From Whitmania pigra (Eukaryota > Annelida > Clitellata > Hirudinida > Haemopidae): a stretch of DNA of 64,000 bases. The translations under genes and the position numbers were made by a program. Location of the stretch: assembly GCA_021613335.1 (NCBI GenBank), contig JAJTWR010000269.1:2508057-2572056 (forward strand). The letters run 5' to 3'. This document shows positions 49,318 through 60,591 of this stretch, in pieces; positions within the stretch are counted from its first letter, which is position 1; each line of letters opens with the position of its first letter. Below the pieces are notes generated by a model. The model was not told the origin of the DNA and made no database searches. It saw only the letters and a program-made list of their open reading frames with translations.

Positions 49318-50793
49318 GCTGTTAATGCTGCTGCTATTATTATTTTTGTTGTTGATGTTGTTAGAGAATAAACTCCATCTCTGCAAGTACGACTTGGAAT
49401 TTCATTGTTTTCATTGATAAAATGATTAAAAAGTAAATCGATTATAAAAAATTTTAATAAAAGCTAAACTAATAGTAAGAGTTTAGGTGAGCTCATTGAT
49501 AAATTATTAATAGAAATTATTTCCATTACTAATATCAGTTATTATTTCATCATTAAACATGTCTAGTGAAGAAGAGCTACCTGATTATGGCAAATGAGGA
49601 CTGAACCTAAAATGAACAACAATTCAATCATTGGACAACCGCAACCGGCAAAATTAAACAAGTATTTTAAGCAATTATATTTCTAATGTTATTGAACAAA
49701 TGATTTATGATGCAATTAATAACGAACAAATAATAATCATAAGTAAATATTAACAATAATAAATAATTAAATGCTAATAATAATAAATAATGAAATGCTA
49801 AACATCAACCTCTCCATTTAAAACACTTTCCACTGCTTCGATGGCACAACCGGCTGATAACATGGCAGCATCGAATGATTTCTACGAATGATTAACAAAT
49901 TATTATTACCCTTCAATAATTAATGGGAACGATATTTACATAATGAATTCCAACATGTATTATTATAACGTTTTTTATAACATATTAAAACCAATGAACT
50001 ATAAACTACTGTAACTCTAGTAAATGCTTCAATGAGAATGCATGAGCACACGAAATGAATCTCTGAAGATCTCACAGGATGGAAATAAATGCCGTCAAAC
50101 TTCATCGATAAACTCTTCAATTCCTCTTCATTCATGCGAGCAGTTTGCTCGAGGAGTTGAAAATATTCCTTGCTGTGCATCCTCAACACTTCGTCCTCTG
50201 TAGCTCTTCGGGGCTTAAAACAAGTTAAATAACTTTAATAAATCATGTATTTTTTGAATACTTAAGGATCCATTGATAGATAGAAAAAACTGCTTTCATT
50301 ACAGACTTACAATATATAATTAGGCTGTTAAAAAACAATGTTCTCTTCTTGCACTAATTATTAAATTCGTAACATTGTCTGAATAATTATGAATACAATT
50401 TAACAACTGTTGGGTTGCCTATAGCTTTTTTTTATCTTATGATTATATTTACAAAAGCATAACAAAAAGCAATTACAAATTATTGGGAGTTCGTTGCAAT
50501 ATATAAAGCTTTAATATCATTACAAGCATTTGTTGTTCAGGAGGTTCATCAAGCAAAAGTGCAAACCTTTATGGTTTGGCATCTATCAATCAGGCCATAT
50601 TGTTTACATCTATCCAGAGGTGCTCTTAATCTATCAGGGCATTCAGGGTAATCTGGTACCCACAAATTATGATAATATGCCATCTGTTCATCGTAAACCA
50701 ATCCAACCTTTTGAGAACTGAAAAATTTACGAAAAAAGTTGATTTATCAAATAAAGATCAAGTTTATTTAATCTCTGACTTGTTAAAATTCAT
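37321..50793 (-). CDS. HDAC6: Histone deacetylase 6, tandem deacetylase domains plus UBP zinc finger
   Basis: Thirty-one exons in transcript order: 50780-50793, 50567-50717, 50076-50213, 49810-49881, 49581-49606, 49082-49255, 48741-48867, 48493-48558, 48265-48324, 47973-48059, 47714-47820, 47466-47594, 46965-47111, 46618-46668, 46227-46314, 42733-42773, 42549-42657, 42264-42335, 41910-41935, 41660-41764, 41339-41407, 40862-40988, 40524-40589, 40221-40280, 39964-40053, 39600-39703, 39376-39443, 38725-39104, 37924-38076, 37593-37721, 37321-37380. They splice in frame to 1031 residues (human 1215). HDAC6 is a cytoplasmic deacetylase of tubulin and other proteins that also binds ubiquitin. Both domains keep RPPGHHA, the zinc-site DWDVHHG, GFDA and GGY, so both look active. 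The C-terminus has the UBP finger ([39 protein letters not shown]) and ends at [11 protein letters not shown]. The 14-nt first exon (MNFN) is the least certain part. Confidence 0.94.
42938..43563. repeat. Triplet-based minisatellite, left block, HDAC6 intron 15
   Basis: Built from CAT, CAC, AAT, CAA and AAC triplets in a higher-order unit of roughly 57-60 bp. A landmark, CATAATCAACATCACCATCA, recurs throughout. Because units change length by multiples of three, all six frames stay open and give spurious ORFs such as [10 protein letters not shown] on the minus strand. The array lies inside an intron and is not coding. Confidence 0.95.
43564..44940. mobile_element. hAT-like non-autonomous element inserted in the minisatellite
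   Basis: It begins CAGTGATGGGTAAAATCAC and ends GAAATACTACCCATCACTG, imperfect terminal inverted repeats with CAGTGATGGGTA against its complement. The 8-bp sequence ATCATCAC flanks both sides (43556-43563 and 44941-44948), the duplication size expected of hAT elements, though the repeat context weakens that point. Subterminal regions are full of TGATTT/AAATCA motifs. I see no transposase. A family A SINE lies inside. Confidence 0.85.
43924..44106 (+). mobile_element. tRNA-derived SINE family A, most complete copy
   Basis: The head contains GGTTAGCCGAATAGGTTACG (A-box region) and GTGTTCGAAACCCAGCC (B box). The body is AGTTCCCTTGGAAGGACCGC, and the tail carries two GCGCTATATAAAT-like motifs with GCGCCTCTGACGCTATGCAT between them. 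It is nested within the hAT-like element, so it inserted later than that element. Confidence 0.8.
44941..46163. repeat. Triplet-based minisatellite, right block
   Basis: Continuation of the array at 42938-43563 with the same higher-order unit. It runs to within 64 bp of HDAC6 exon 15, so any length change here alters only intron length. It encodes artefactual Met/Val/Ile- and Asp/Gly-rich ORFs of up to 387 codons on the minus strand. Confidence 0.95.
49268..49317. repeat. (ATT)n microsatellite in HDAC6 intron 5
   Basis: About 50 bp of pure TTA repeat just upstream (in transcript sense) of HDAC6 exon 6. It makes a run of Asn codons in the frame of that exon, but the splice acceptor at 49256-49257 excludes it. 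Confidence 0.95.
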
Positions 50794-51285
50794 TTCGATG
50801 TTGAATCAAACAAATGTTGTCTCGGGTGGTAAATAAAGCAACTGTATAAAAACCGCCGAACTAATTGATCACAACAAGATGCTTATACATAGTCATTTGT
50901 TTTGGTCTGAAGTTGCTTGGCAGAGAAATTTAAAGTTGTTCTATCATAGCTCTTTAAATGTTTCAATATTTTATGATAATTACAATGTATATTGTCGTTA
51001 TAATTCACCTCTTCTGCTTATTTTGATATGAGTTTAGAATCATGACTATTCACGTCTAAAAAACAATAATTTACAAATAAATCATTTACTTAATGTTCTC
51101 TATTTACAGACATGTGATTTTTATCTATTCATTTAACTCAGCCAGCGACAAAGAATATTTTAAACGCATATTATTCCCGCCTGGTCTGTTGATTGGGATT
51201 GTTTATCCTTTGCTAAGACAGCGAAGGTTCTCGCATAATAACCTATTAGTCGCTCTCTCAGAAAGTAGCGTATCAAATTCTAAAT
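50794..51285. promoter_or_regulatory. Shared upstream region of HDAC6 and ASF1
   Basis: The two start codons point away from each other across 492 bp, so both promoters and both 5' UTRs must fit here. The ASF1 side near 51170-51280 is richer in GC than the rest. No TATA box was convincing. A shared, bidirectional promoter is inferred from geometry alone. Confidence 0.5.
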
Positions 51286-52427
51286 ATGGCGAAAGTTAAT
51301 ATTTGCAATGTCGTTGTTAAGGACAATCCTTGCCCATTTTTCCGTCCATTCCAATTCGAAATTACATTCGAATGTTTGGAGGGCTTAGAAGAAGGTAAGA
51401 TGAGTTGCAAACGAGAATTAGTAACATGCTAAGACGTGTAATTTTATGTCAGATCTGGAATGGAAGATAATATACGTTGGTTCTGCTGAAAGTGAAGCCT
51501 ATGACCAAGTTCTTGACACAGTTGTGGTTGGACCTCTTTGTGGAGGAAGACACATGTTTGTTTTTGAGGTTGGTTTTTTTAGGTTTTCGATTTATGAGGC
51601 CATGAGCATTTTGATTTCTGGTATATTAACTACAAAAATGAACAACTGTGACATTTTTACTTAATTCTTTCATTTAGGCCGACCCGCCGGAGCCCTCGAA
51701 AATTCCTCGCGAGGATGCCGTCGGAGTGACAGTTGTGCTTCTGACGTGCTCGTACAGGAAAGCTGAGTTCATCAGGGTGGGATATTACGTCAACAATGAA
51801 TATTTTGATCCTGAGTTGAAGGAAAACCCACCAGCAGAACCAGATTTTGAAAAGGTAACTTCATTTTGTTTGAAAGATTTCACTTCAAACTATTAATTAC
51901 ACTGCATCCATTGATCAGCATGAAGTTGAAAGTTTATGCTTTTTCTAATTTATTGTTTTACATAGACAGTGAGCATCGCTTGAATGCAGATGTTTTGAAT
52001 CATTTGGAATACTTTAATGGATATGTTCAATTTATTCACTTGTAGATTTTATTTCCAAGAATTAATGATGCATTTAAGCATGGGTTGAGATTTGTAACAC
52101 GATGCACCAAAGGAATGCATCAATAATAGCTTGCAATGCAAATCATTTTTGGAAACTTTTGTTCCTTTCTAACAGCTCCAGAGGAACATCCTGGCGACGT
52201 GTCCGAGGGTGACGAGGTTCAAAATCAACTGGGGAGACGCAGATTCCGAGAACGTCGCTCCGCTTTACAACCCGGAAAACGAGTCCAACCAGGTCGGAGT
52301 TTCAGCGGAGAACTCGAGCGACAAGCAGTACAACCCGGACACGAGACTCCTGGCTCAAAGTGCGGACGACGAGGACGAAATCGAGTCCACGAAGGAGGAA
52401 AACGTCGAGCCGATGGCTCTCGGGTGA
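51286..52427 (+). CDS. ASF1: Histone H3-H4 chaperone ASF1
   Basis: Four exons (51286-51394, 51453-51568, 51678-51854, 52176-52427) join to 217 residues. ASF1 binds H3-H4 dimers and hands them to CAF-1 and HIRA for nucleosome assembly. The conserved immunoglobulin-like core is nearly complete: MAKVNICNVVVKDNPCPFFR, FQFEITFECLEGLEEDLEWK, IIYVGSAESEAYDQVLDTVV, GRHMFVFEADPPEP, and VGYYVNNEY. The tail after TRFKINWGD is divergent and acidic (SADDEDEIESTKEEN), as in other ASF1 proteins. The gene is head to head with HDAC6 and converges on DRC4. Confidence 0.97.
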
Positions 52428-52600
52428 ACGTTCGATCGAGCGGGACGAAACCAAAAGTGTCTTCTGGCAGAAGAGGGATTGTGATTTTTGTTGGCAAGGA
52501 TTACTTTTACACGACTTCTTATTTCCAGTCTGCTTGTCTTTGGGTTTGCATGCAACGCCATGCACTTTCTATTTGGACGGTTGATTGTGTGATGTGAATC

Positions 52601-52606
52601 AATAAA
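52601..52606 (+). terminator. Polyadenylation signal for ASF1
   Basis: AATAAA on the plus strand, 174 nt past the ASF1 stop codon. Only about 64 bp separate it from the facing signal of DRC4. Confidence 0.6.
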
Positions 52607-52669
52607 TAACTTCTGAAAATTTGTCTAAGATGCAACTTATAATAGTGATAATAGGTCGTCAAAAATAAT

Positions 52670-52675
52670 TTTATT
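52670..52675 (-). terminator. Polyadenylation signal for DRC4
   Basis: AATAAA on the minus strand, about 80 nt past the DRC4 stop codon. With the ASF1 signal at 52601-52606 it makes closely spaced, possibly overlapping convergent 3' ends. Confidence 0.55.
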
Positions 52676-52754
52676 ACAAAAATAACGAACACTTATTAAA
52701 AATAAATTCAAGCAATGTTTCCGTCGACCATTCCAGATGAGCGTGCAAATCGCT

Positions 52755-55585
52755 TCAAACGTTTTTCGAGACGAGACCTGCCGCTCCCTCTCCGAGTGCC
52801 GAGTCGTTGATGACGACGGTTTTGACCGGGAAAAATCCGGTTTCGTCGGGTGGAATTTTGAACAACTTGAGTCGCGACTCGTACGTGTTCATGAGGTCGT
52901 TGTGCGCCTGAGGAGAGTTTAAGAATTTATTGAGTTTAAGTTGCTCTAATGAATTGTATGAAGATGACGGTCATGACAGTTGCCTGTGGTTGTTGAAAGT
53001 CGGCAAGCTGCCCAAAAAATAAATTCCAATGTTTTACGTTCTCGACAAGCTAAAATGTGTGACTTCTGAAAAGTGTTGAATTCAAATGTGAGATGCAAAA
53101 AGTTCTGACCTTGCAAACCCGTGCCAATTCGTACTGAAGTTCCTGAATGGTTTTGTTCTTTAACTCTAAAGTGCTCTGAAGATTATAAGCAGTTTGTTCT
53201 TTATTATAAAAGTTTTTCTCTTTCTATGTTTATTCTACATTAAAAAATTTATTTAACCCTAAATCAGCTAGCAGAAAAGTATCAAGAGATATTCATGTGC
53301 GGCATACCTAAATCCTCATAACATGTAATGTTACGATTACAACCAATCACATTCAGTCAAACCTCGATGCTCCTTGTGAGCGCTTGGACAGCGTTGGGGT
53401 CCAATTTGAAATGTCGGATGGTTTCGTCGAGATGCGTCGACACGAGCTCCATTTCCTTCTTCATGGATTCAAGTTTTATTTCCAGGAAGCAGTTTTTTAT
53501 TCCTGCTCGCTCTTGTATCTCGTGGATTGCTGTCACAAAGTTCTTGTACAATTCATCTCTTTCTGCCTTAATCTGTCAATGATTTCAATTAATTTGATAA
53601 CAATTCTTTATGGAATTTGACTCAGTTAAATTCACTCCGGTGGCCTCTAGGTATTTGACAACAACATGCGATGAGTTGTGATCTTTCTGCCATGGCATGT
53701 TCTGGTATGCTCAGTGGATGCCATATGCATGGAATGGGGTAGTGTTTCAGTGGGTCTGTGAACATAATGTACGAGCCGCATAAACAATAAATTTGTTTAC
53801 TTACCGTGGTTTTAATTTGGTTCAGAACTTCGATCTCTTTTTCTTGCCTCAGAACGACATCTTCAACTGATTTCAACTTGCAGTCCTTCTCCTGTCAATC
53901 GATGACGTTAATGAAGAAATTAAGTTATGCAATACGTTCAGTACGAAATGACAGGAAGTATGCCAACCCTCAGCATGTATTTGACGTGCGTCAACCTTTT
54001 CAACTTGGACGCGTTGTCCTTTTGCATCTTCGTCATGTCGACCATCTTCTGACTCGATTGTTTGCTCTCAGAAGTCATGTCTGACATTTTCTTCTCCAGC
54101 AGTTCATCCTTCTTGCGAAGGTTTTCACATTCCACCTTATTTTGCAATTATTAATTAAATTATGTCAATCATATATATTAATTATAATAACTTATAAGAT
54201 ATTATAATAATTATTATAATAAATTATAATAATAATAATAATAATTAGTTACTGATAAAGCAAAAGTCTCTCAATACTCTTCCCATATACGTCTGTTAGT
54301 TTCGTATTACTTTTTATGGTAATTGTGCAGTATAGCATTATAAGTATATTTTAAGGGATGTGTAACTTTAGTAACGAATGGGAGACAATTTATGGACAAG
54401 ATTAATGAAGCCAAATGTTCACATATCTGCGGTGTTATTTGGGTTGCGTCTCTTTCACCCGAATGAAAGATAAATCGATACAAAGATCGACTTAACACAA
54501 TTCTGAAGACCTCACTTAACAAATAATAAAAACCTTTAAAAAAAAATCGATTGCCTGACCTTTAATCCATTAATGAGATTTATTCCGTTTAGAACCAAGT
54601 CGTTGTAGTAGTCCTTCATGTCTTTGTAAAGACGATCGTGAGTCTGCATAAGACTGAAGATTTCGAAGTTCTTCCTTTCCTCAACTTCGTGAAGTTCGTT
54701 ACGAAACTTGAGGTCGTTATCGGCTTCTCTGGCTGCGATTTTGTTTTTATATTTTGTCTCGATTTCCAAGACTCTTCGTTCGAAGTCTTGCTGAATGTTT
54801 GCCATGTCATCCGCGTGTTTCTGAAATGAAATGATTCATGTTTCTGTTTAAAAAAAAATCGCCTTAATTTTTGCAGATGATTTGATTGTCATGCGAACCA
54901 CTTTGAGATTCTTAACACTCAGTTCATGAGCCGCTTGTTCCGATTTCAGCTGCGTTCGAAAGTTCTTCAACTCTGTCCTTAGTTGCATCAACTCTATCCT
55001 AGACTCATCTTGTATGGCTTTCATGGCTTGATTATTTTCGTTTACAATTTCTTCGATTTTTTTCTGATTTTCAAACATTAGATATTTGATCTTCTGCTTC
55101 ATGACCTGAAGAAGGAATACGATGGCTGTTATTTAATAACTATTCATTTAAACAGTTAAAATACCTTCTTAACGATGCACAAACCTTGATCTCAAAATTG
55201 TGCGTCTCTTGAAGTTTTTCCATGTCGTAAATAATGTTACGATTTTCTTTTTCTTTCAAGTCCAATCGGCTCTTGACTACCTCAAGCGATGCAGCAATGC
55301 GGTCTCTTTCCTGCATGAAATGGTCCCTTTCCTTTCTCTCAGTTTCTAATTCAGCACGAATGCGTACCATGTGATCCATGATCTATTGTTTTAATATTTC
55401 AATGTCATCGTTGACATAATAAGTATGTCTGCATTTGTAAAAGTTATTAACTTGAGCTGGTTTCATGCCTTCTAGAGGCGACGCATCGACGACTTTTCCA
55501 CCTTTTTTCTTGTTCTTAGACTTAAAGTTGAATGCATGTAATATACGACAACGATCATGATGTATTTAAAAGGGCGTAATACCAT
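52755..55585 (-). CDS. DRC4: Dynein regulatory complex subunit 4 (GAS8)
   Basis: Ten exons in transcript order: 55583-55585, 55452-55520, 55185-55382, 54899-55105, 54560-54820, 53968-54135, 53805-53891, 53363-53572, 53110-53175, 52755-52907, together 473 residues (human GAS8 478). DRC4 is a coiled-coil scaffold of the nexin-dynein regulatory complex in motile cilia. After a basic start (MSKNKKKGGKVVDASPLEGM), almost the whole protein is heptad-rich coiled coil. Diagnostic stretches are ELHEVEERKNFEIFSLMQ, KDYYNDLVLNGINLINGLK, AERDELYKNFVTAIHEIQ, FKLDPNAVQAL and IQELQYELARVCKAHNDLM, ending GEGAAGLVSKNV. The first coding exon is the ATG alone. Exon 4 might end one codon earlier. Presence of this gene implies an animal with motile cilia. 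Confidence 0.93.
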
Positions 55586-55702
55586 TTTTAAGGCGATACA
55601 AAAAGGCAACAAAATCCAAACTCCGAAATTTAAAAACGTGTTTACAAAAAAACAAATACGTCAACGCAACGGATACCGACTATTTACAAGGTCCGTCATT
55701 GC

Positions 55703-58700
55703 CTAAATTACAGAGTGACTTATAGGAGCAGTCCTTTTGCAATGTTCTGAGTATTGAGCTGCAGTCATTCTAGATACGTTTGAAGAAGAGTACATCGGAG
55801 ACGAGACTACTTCGTTGTCACTTCCCTCTGAGTCCATGAATTCACGACTTTTCGACTTTTGCACTTCTTGAGCATACAGCTTCCGATCCTTGAAATGATA
55901 GCCTTGATGTTGATACTTAGCGTCTTTCATGGCCTTGTTCTGATACCACATGAGGTACAAAACAATGGCTACAGCCCCAAGGAGAAGCACGAGTAAGGAC
56001 CCGACGCAACCCGTCGAGACGACGTATTCGTAAGCAGCCGGAGTGGGAGTAGCAGTCGGATAAACTAGAGGATGATATTAAAAACGTATAAGGTCATAAT
56101 CAAGCAATTTATATGTGTTATGAACTATTTTCTCACAATAATCTTGCTTAGCCATCTTTGGAAAGTATTCATTCCAGAAACCATACTGAGATTGCCTGTA
56201 TCTGAACCAGAGATGAGCATACCATCTTACTTCCAGGTAAGTGAAGTTGTAATCATTGAATGTTTCCCAGGTCACATTTCTTGTGATGTTTGGAGTTGGT
56301 TCCCTTTAGATGAAAATGTGCAAATTATATATTTTTTTGAGTTTTAAATCATGACATAATGTTATATTCACAACTTCATTGATGAAAATAGATTAGTAAT
56401 TATATAATGAAGAAGGTATTTAAAGATTTTGAAAATATCTATTACTGGACTAACCCATAGATTGCAAAAGAACTCCACATGTACATCATGAAGTCGCTGA
56501 TGTTTCTGTCGTCGTAATCGAAATACTGCTTCGGCACCATCTCCGTCTCGTTGAGGATGGTTTCGTTCAGGAAGGGGAATCCGAGGACGTACTGAACAGC
56601 AGACGAGTGAGACACACCTTTCCGTACATTCAATGTCTCGAGGTTATTAATGAATTCCATTGCAATAGAAACATAAATAAGCGATCGCACGATTAAAATA
56701 AGCTGCAGGAATTAAAATTCATCGTCTCACCAACCCATGTACCATGGCAACCAGTCATTCCAGGACTTCCAATTGAAGACGTACATGTAAGTCGGAGCCC
56801 ATTCCGACTGCTGCTTCACGATTCTGTCCATTCCGATTCCGTAGTTCAAATCTGTTATCATCTGCAAACAAATGTCGAGCACCCGTTGCATTTGTGAAAC
56901 AAACACTCAAATAAAGATAATTATTATTGAAATTAAAAGTTTTAACAAATAAAATGAATTGCTCTTATTGTTTAACTCACATTAAGAAATTCTTGTCCTC
57001 TGGCTGTTGCATTGGTAGGGTCGGGCCAGTGGGTGTACTGAAATTCGACGGCATCTCGAGCCCTTTCCCTGTAGACGTCTATCACCTTCCACCTGACCAT
57101 CAAGTCGTCGAGGTATTTCCTGAACTCGCTCGTCGACAAACCCTTCTGTAAGCCGTTCATCGTTCGATCTGAAAGTACGATTTAGATGAAAACTGAGCGA
57201 ACATTGCAGCGATGAAAATCTACGAACTTGCAATTTCCGCTCCGTCGTGTGCGTTTATCCCGATGATGCACGGTACCTTTGCAAACTGACCCTCCCTCCT
57301 GTAGTCGTCCGGAGATTCGGGCAGAAATCCTTCCGTCGGAATAGAGTAGAACAGACCATCTTGGATCGGAGCCCAGACTGCACCGAGAATGCCATCCTTG
57401 ATTGTCGGATTGAAATTCAACGAATGTTTTAAAATTCTTTGAATTCAAAATTTGCAAGTTTGGTTCCATGAAATAAAAAATAGCAATAAACATAAGATTG
57501 ACATACATTTGGCTCAATCCTATGTTGTGCCTCTACAATCATCTCCCAAGTTATGGAAGCATTGTTCCTCAAACAGCGGATCATCGAATAAGATTCTTCT
57601 GCGTTACATCCCACGGCCTTGGCCAGTTTTTGGGCATAAATCCTCGGCCGATAGAAGGGCCGCCCCATTCCGAACATCGAGAGATCCGTGCCGCTCATCA
57701 TGATCGCTTGGTTGAAGAAAGCTGGAATAAATTGCATTAATCAAAGTTATTAAGTTTTTGATCGGTATTTATAACTTCGTTGCGTTTGGATGCTCAATGA
57801 TTGATTGATTACTGAGCCTATGGGATTTGCCAGTCTAAATTTTTCCGTCAATAATTCCACGCTATTTCGTGCATCCGCATTCTTATTCATAACTGCAAAG
57901 TTTCACTGTTTGTAGACTAAAGTTATTGAATCATTGATCGTTGCCGACCGTTACGATAACTGGCCGGCGAGACGAGGTGAAGTCCGACGCTGACTCCTCC
58001 TGCTCCCTCCCCCATGATGGTGATTCTGTTCGGATCTCCTCGGAAAGCGATGATGTTTCTCTTGACGAACTCGAGAGCTTGTATTTGATCCCACATCCCA
58101 AAGTTCCCGGGAGAGTGTTCATCTTCTGTCGTCAAGAATCCTGGCTCAAAAGAATCGACGTGATTATGCACTCCATCATGGGAATTATGGCGTTTCATTT
58201 CGTTTAAGTTGCCTGTCGGCAATCAACATTTGCACCCGAGAAATGATGAAATAAATTTCTGATTCATTCATTCAACTGCTTAATAATGGATGGACTAAAA
58301 TGCAATACAATTTGATAATCAGGGACATAATTTCATCCTTTTCCAAGGGGTGGACAAGCCCTCGTAAATTATGAGGAGATGACCTTTTTTCGTTCTAGTC
58401 TAAAATCAAGGAAGTCTGCTGCCCCCTAAACTCTGTCCCTGTTGATGATCAACGGACTCAAATGTAATAATGGACGGACTCACCCAGTGCTCCGAGTCTG
58501 TAGTTGAAGGTCACAACCACGACGTCCCTTGTCGCGAGGACGTGTCCGGGTTGAGACTGAGAAGTTCCCGTGCTGAAGTTGCCCGAATGGATGTACACGA
58601 TGACTGGGTAGATTTTCTTGTCGAACTCTAAATTTGGAGCCGTCCTCTGAGATGATAAACCATAATTTACTTGATGCTAATTTATTGAGTTTCTGGTTGT

Positions 58701-59503
58701 ACAGTGATTGAATAATTTAAAGTAGTCAATGTATTTGTCAGCCTGAGTCACAATTCTTAATGTAAATGATTGGCATGATAATTGATCTGGCAAACTGACG
58801 TTTGGAACAAAGATGTTCATGTAGAGGCAGTCTTCACTGATGTTGACTTTCTGTATTGTTGGGATGTCCTGCTGTAAGTTCTCAATCTTTTGAGGACATG
58901 CTGGCCTGTAGGAAGTAGCATCCCATGTTCCAACCCACCTTGGAGGGAGGGGCCTCTGAATAAATATTCCAATGTAGTATGCATTTTTAGCCAAGTCAGC
59001 AGGAGCTAAGTGAACTTTGTTTTCAATTTTCAATGATATTCATGAATAAAGAGTCTGTTTAAATAGCTACTGTTACAAAGAATTAAACAAATTTTTAAAT
59101 GTTATCAGAAGCATTGGAGCATTTTCAACCAATGAAAACACAAATCCACCTGGAATCTGTATCTGCCTACTGGAGGTTCTGCATAAGGCACCCCTAGAAA
59201 ACAATTAATTCTTCTCAAGTACCACTGTGGATATTCTCCCCAATTTATGTCCCAAAATGTGTCTTCCAAGTACATGGGAATTGAAAATCCCTTCACGAAT
59301 TCCCCATAAGCATCGAGCTTCCTCGAGAAGACGTATTTATCAAATCTTTCCAGTGGAGATCTCCATGGGTTCCATTCAAGTGGTGGGAGCTGTCTTTTCC
59401 AACGATTCCACAGTTGCTGGCCACAGCAAGCATGAAGAGACAAAGCAATTATTAATGTATGGAAAAGATTTCTGCGCCAGGTTAAAAGTGCGTAATAGCG
59501 CAT
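55703..59503 (-). CDS. Cholinesterase-like adhesion receptor (neuroligin/gliotactin type)
   Basis: Eleven exons in transcript order: 59150-59503, 58800-58955, 58484-58646, 57949-58140, 57507-57721, 57228-57396, 56981-57168, 56735-56861, 56455-56617, 56137-56303, 55703-56064. They give 751 residues with a signal peptide (NLFHTLIIALSLHACCG), an esterase-fold ectodomain (FLGVPYAEPPVGRYRFQ; ISEDCLYMNIFVP; VVVVTFNYRLGALG; FGMWDQIQALEFVKRNIIAF), one membrane helix (VGSLLVLLLGAVAIVLYLMW) and a cytoplasmic tail of about 80 residues. The nucleophile elbow reads GEGAG instead of GESAG, so the catalytic Ser is gone; members of this adhesion family commonly lose it. The tail ends HSVI, which fits a class I PDZ ligand. 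Likely role: cell-cell contact at junctions or synapses. I cannot separate neuroligin from gliotactin by eye. Exon 6 has a weak acceptor. Confidence 0.88.
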
Positions 59504-60591
59504 TTCTAATTGGGTTAGTTCGGAAAATCTCTCAACTGCTTAACTGTCGCAGTCTAATAGCACAGGTGTGCTTATTTAATCAGGTAAATGTTTACACCAC
59601 TCAAGTAATTGTAATTTATGTATCTATGCATGAAACATCTCTAGGTCTGACAATTGTTTGTTTAAAACCTCAAATTAAGTTTATATTAAAATATGAGCTA
59701 TATAAATTAATTAGCATTATTCCTTAAATTATGTTTCGTACTAATGTTGATAGGTTTTGCTCGTCTTATCAGATTTTAATCGTAGCAATCCCTTATAGTG
59801 GTCAATTATTGGTCATGTGTAAAAAAATTAATTTTTGTTGGGATGTGTATTAAAGCTGTAGAAACTTAGAGGTCTAAAAGACCTAAGAGATTCTACTCAA
59901 TGTATCCACAATATTACAATGTTCAGTCAATTTTATTGTTATTTTTATACTTTTCTAGGATTTGTGGCGAGTTTGCTTTAAATCATAGCGAAAATAGGTT
60001 TTGATGAGCTAAGGGGTTTGAGCGACAAGTTAAAACTTGATGTGCAAAAATGTGATTAAATCTTTTAGGTGTTTATTTGAGGACATGCGGGACTGCATAA
60101 CAAACTCCATCAATTATGACAAACAGATGAAATCCTCTAAATAAGAATACCTATAAGTAAATTTAAATTCGAATGTAGCTGCGTGTATCCCAGTAGAACT
60201 ACTTCGATACTGAGGGTAGCTTTCCTGGAAGAGAAAAGTATTTAAGGCAGTGTGAAACTCCTACTGGATCAGCTCGCTATTGAAATGAAAAACCTGTTCC
60301 AGATTTGCTCATTGAACCCGTTATCTTGCATCTTGCTTTTTAGCTTGCTTGGAGGCCCAAAATTTTAGTCCACGACCGTGTGATTGAGGCAGATAGGACA
60401 TCACTTAGTTTAACAAAAATACGAGCTTTTTAAAAACTTTTCTCAAATATTCATAAAGTTTGAATTAAAAATATTTTAGAGAATTAATTTAAAATTTTTT
60501 GTTGTATATAGTATGTTCTAATTATCGCTAGTCTTGTTATTGTTTATTGTAAAAGGCTTCAGTTTCAATTTGACAGTTGTAACTTGTTGTC
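59504..60591. other. 1.1-kb gap between divergent adhesion receptor and GTF3C5
   Basis: AT-rich sequence holding both 5' regions. I see no ORF with support, no repeat and no clear promoter motif. Confidence 0.5.

Noticed and set aside
59227..59727. 166-codon plus-strand ORF
   Set aside because: It overlaps antisense the first exon of the adhesion receptor, and its remainder is unremarkable AT-rich sequence.
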